From positions 3,100,001-3,164,000 of the forward strand of contig CAWKDN010000001.1 of assembly GCA_963848415.1 (NCBI GenBank): 64,000 bases of DNA. Direction: 5' to 3'. The notes below the pieces were generated by a model. The model ran no database searches, was not told the origin of the DNA, and worked only from the letters and a program-made list of their open reading frames with translations. The DNA is from CAVQBC01 sp963848415 (GTDB taxonomy: Bacteria > Actinomycetota > Thermoleophilia > Solirubrobacterales > Solirubrobacteraceae). Position numbers and translations under genes: made by a program. Shown here in pieces: positions 63,054 to 64,000 of this stretch. Each line of letters begins with the position of its first letter. Position 1 is the first letter of the stretch.

Positions 63054-63986
63054 GTGGTCGTCGCGCCCGCCCATCCGCTCGAGCACCTGGTGCTCGACTT
63101 CCTCGCCTACCTCGAGTTCGAGCGCGGGCTCTCGCGCAACACGCTGGAGGCCTACCGGTCCGACCTGCTCCAGTACGGCGGCTGGCTGAAGCGCACGGGC
63201 CACGAGCCGCTCGCCGTCGGGCATCCGGAGCTCGCGGCGTTCGTGACCGAGCTGGCCACGGGGCTGGACGGCAAGCCGCCCGTCAAGCCCGCCACGTTGC
63301 AGCGCAAGGTCGCGTGCCTGCGCTCCTTCTACCGCCACCTGCGCCGCCAGGGCATCCTGCACGACGACCCGACCGTCCACCTGCGCGCCCCGCGCCAGGG
63401 CCGCAAGCTGCCGCAGGTGCTCTCGCGCGACGAGGTCGCCCACCTGCTCGAGCAGCCGGCGGGCACCGAGCCGTCCGCGCTGCGCGACCGGGCGCTGCTG
63501 GAGGTCATGTACGCGTGCGGGCTGCGTGCCTCGGAGGCGATCGGGCTCGAGGTCTCAGACCTCGACCTGGAGGCCGGCGTCCTGCGGGCGCGCGGCAAGG
63601 GCGCCAAGGAGCGCATCGTGCCCGTCGGCTCGGCCGCCGCCCGGGCGCTGTCGGCCTACCTCAGCCGCGGCCGGCCGCGGCTCGTCGGCGACCGCCTGGA
63701 GGGCCGGCTGTTCGTCAACCGGCGCGGTGGCGGGCTGACCCGGCAGGGGCTCTACAAGATCGTCCAGCGCCACGCGCGCAGCGCGGGCCTGGAGGGCAAG
63801 ATGAGCCCGCACACCCTGCGCCACACCTTCGCGACCCACCTGCTGGCCGGCGGCTGCGACCTGCGCTCGCTGCAGGAGATGCTCGGCCACGCCGACATCG
63901 CCACGACCCAGCTCTATACGCACCTGTCGGCCGAGCGCCTCAAGGACGTCTACTTCGACGCGCACCCGCGCGCGAAGGCGGGGTGA
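63054..63986 (+). CDS. xerD: Tyrosine recombinase XerD
   Basis: This 310-residue site-specific recombinase resolves chromosome dimers with XerC at dif. The N-terminal SAM-like domain shows FLAYLEFERGLSRNTLEAYRSDL. The catalytic pentad is visible: Arg in ACGLRASEAIGL (about residue 157), Lys in RGKGAKERIVPVG (about 182), HTLRH (His-Arg, about 252), His in LGHADIATTQ (about 278) and the nucleophile Tyr in LYTHLS (about 288). It starts with GTG and is the last gene of the window. Confidence 0.94.
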   Translation: MVVAPAHPLEHLVLDFLAYLEFERGLSRNTLEAYRSDLLQYGGWLKRTGHEPLAVGHPELAAFVTELATGLDGKPPVKPATLQRKVACLRSFYRHLRRQGILHDDPTVHLRAPRQGRKLPQVLSRDEVAHLLEQPAGTEPSALRDRALLEVMYACGLRASEAIGLEVSDLDLEAGVLRARGKGAKERIVPVGSAAARALSAYLSRGRPRLVGDRLEGRLFVNRRGGGLTRQGLYKIVQRHARSAGLEGKMSPHTLRHTFATHLLAGGCDLRSLQEMLGHADIATTQLYTHLSAERLKDVYFDAHPRAKAG

Positions 63987-64000
63987 CGCCGGCCGCCACG

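Overview
The window is a very GC-rich chromosomal segment from an actinobacterium. Two gene orders known from Mycobacterium tuberculosis are laid end to end: alaS-ruvX-mltG-aroE-prepilin peptidase-aroC-aroK-aroB-aroQ-pepQ-efp-nusB (compare Rv2555c to Rv2533c) and tlyA-nadK-recN-pyrG-NUDIX-xerD (compare Rv1694 to Rv1701). The codon use, the abundance of GTG starts and proteins such as a NifU-MnmA fusion and an extracytoplasmic collagen-like protein suggest the Thermoleophilia/Solirubrobacterales lineage. That placement is inference; no 16S rRNA gene is present.

Layout. 1-6 kb: membrane-associated and metabolic genes (intradiol-dioxygenase-like protein, GNAT acetyltransferase, M20 peptidase, DUF899, and the DUF1326/DUF2182 pair). 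6.3-8.7 kb: VapBC-type toxin-antitoxin, a tiny membrane protein, a decayed universal stress protein and unknown small genes. 8.8-13.9 kb: a copper-resistance cluster (csoR divergent from an HMA protein, two unknown envelope proteins, copA and DUF4396) with three CsoR-type operators between the divergent genes. 14.0 kb: tRNA-Met(CAT). 14.2-21.5 kb: collagen-like protein, small peptide gene, secreted M28 peptidase, F420-type oxidoreductase, LysE exporter, DUF2461, TIM44-like protein and a membrane-anchored metallo-beta-lactamase protein. 21.5-24.6 kb: hisS and a heavily frame-broken aspS. 24.6-34.7 kb: accessory block with a DUF389 membrane protein, a glycosyltransferase, unknown genes, a TIR-membrane-WD40 protein, a secreted repeat protein, an SDR/TetR divergent pair and a COG4315 protein. 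34.7-64 kb: the housekeeping blocks, i.e. tRNA modification and charging (mnmA, alaS), Holliday-junction resolvase family (ruvX), cell wall (mltG), the shikimate pathway (aroE, aroC, aroK, aroB, aroQ), translation (efp), antitermination (nusB), isoprenoids (polyprenyl synthase, dxs), NAD kinase, recN, pyrG and the XerD recombinase.

Two features run through the whole window. First, many genes not preceded by a close upstream gene have a TAnnnT hexamer 6-9 nt before the start codon, as expected for leaderless transcripts. Second, at least 24 reading-frame lesions can be placed by homology, and about 22 of them are extra bases (mostly single). Removing them restores frames of the expected family length, including 594 residues for AspRS. 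This looks more like insertion-biased sequencing error than real gene decay, so genes broken this way are annotated here as genes with lesions, not as pseudogenes.

The most interesting biology is: an IscU/NifU-like domain fused to MnmA that has lost the third cluster cysteine; a probable AroK-AroB fusion; the CsoR-controlled copper cluster with two uncharacterised envelope proteins and an HMA protein lacking its first cysteine; a short peptide gene behind mutually exclusive hairpins next to a secreted peptidase; and a TIR-TM-WD40 protein close to unknown genes with strong operator-like dyads.
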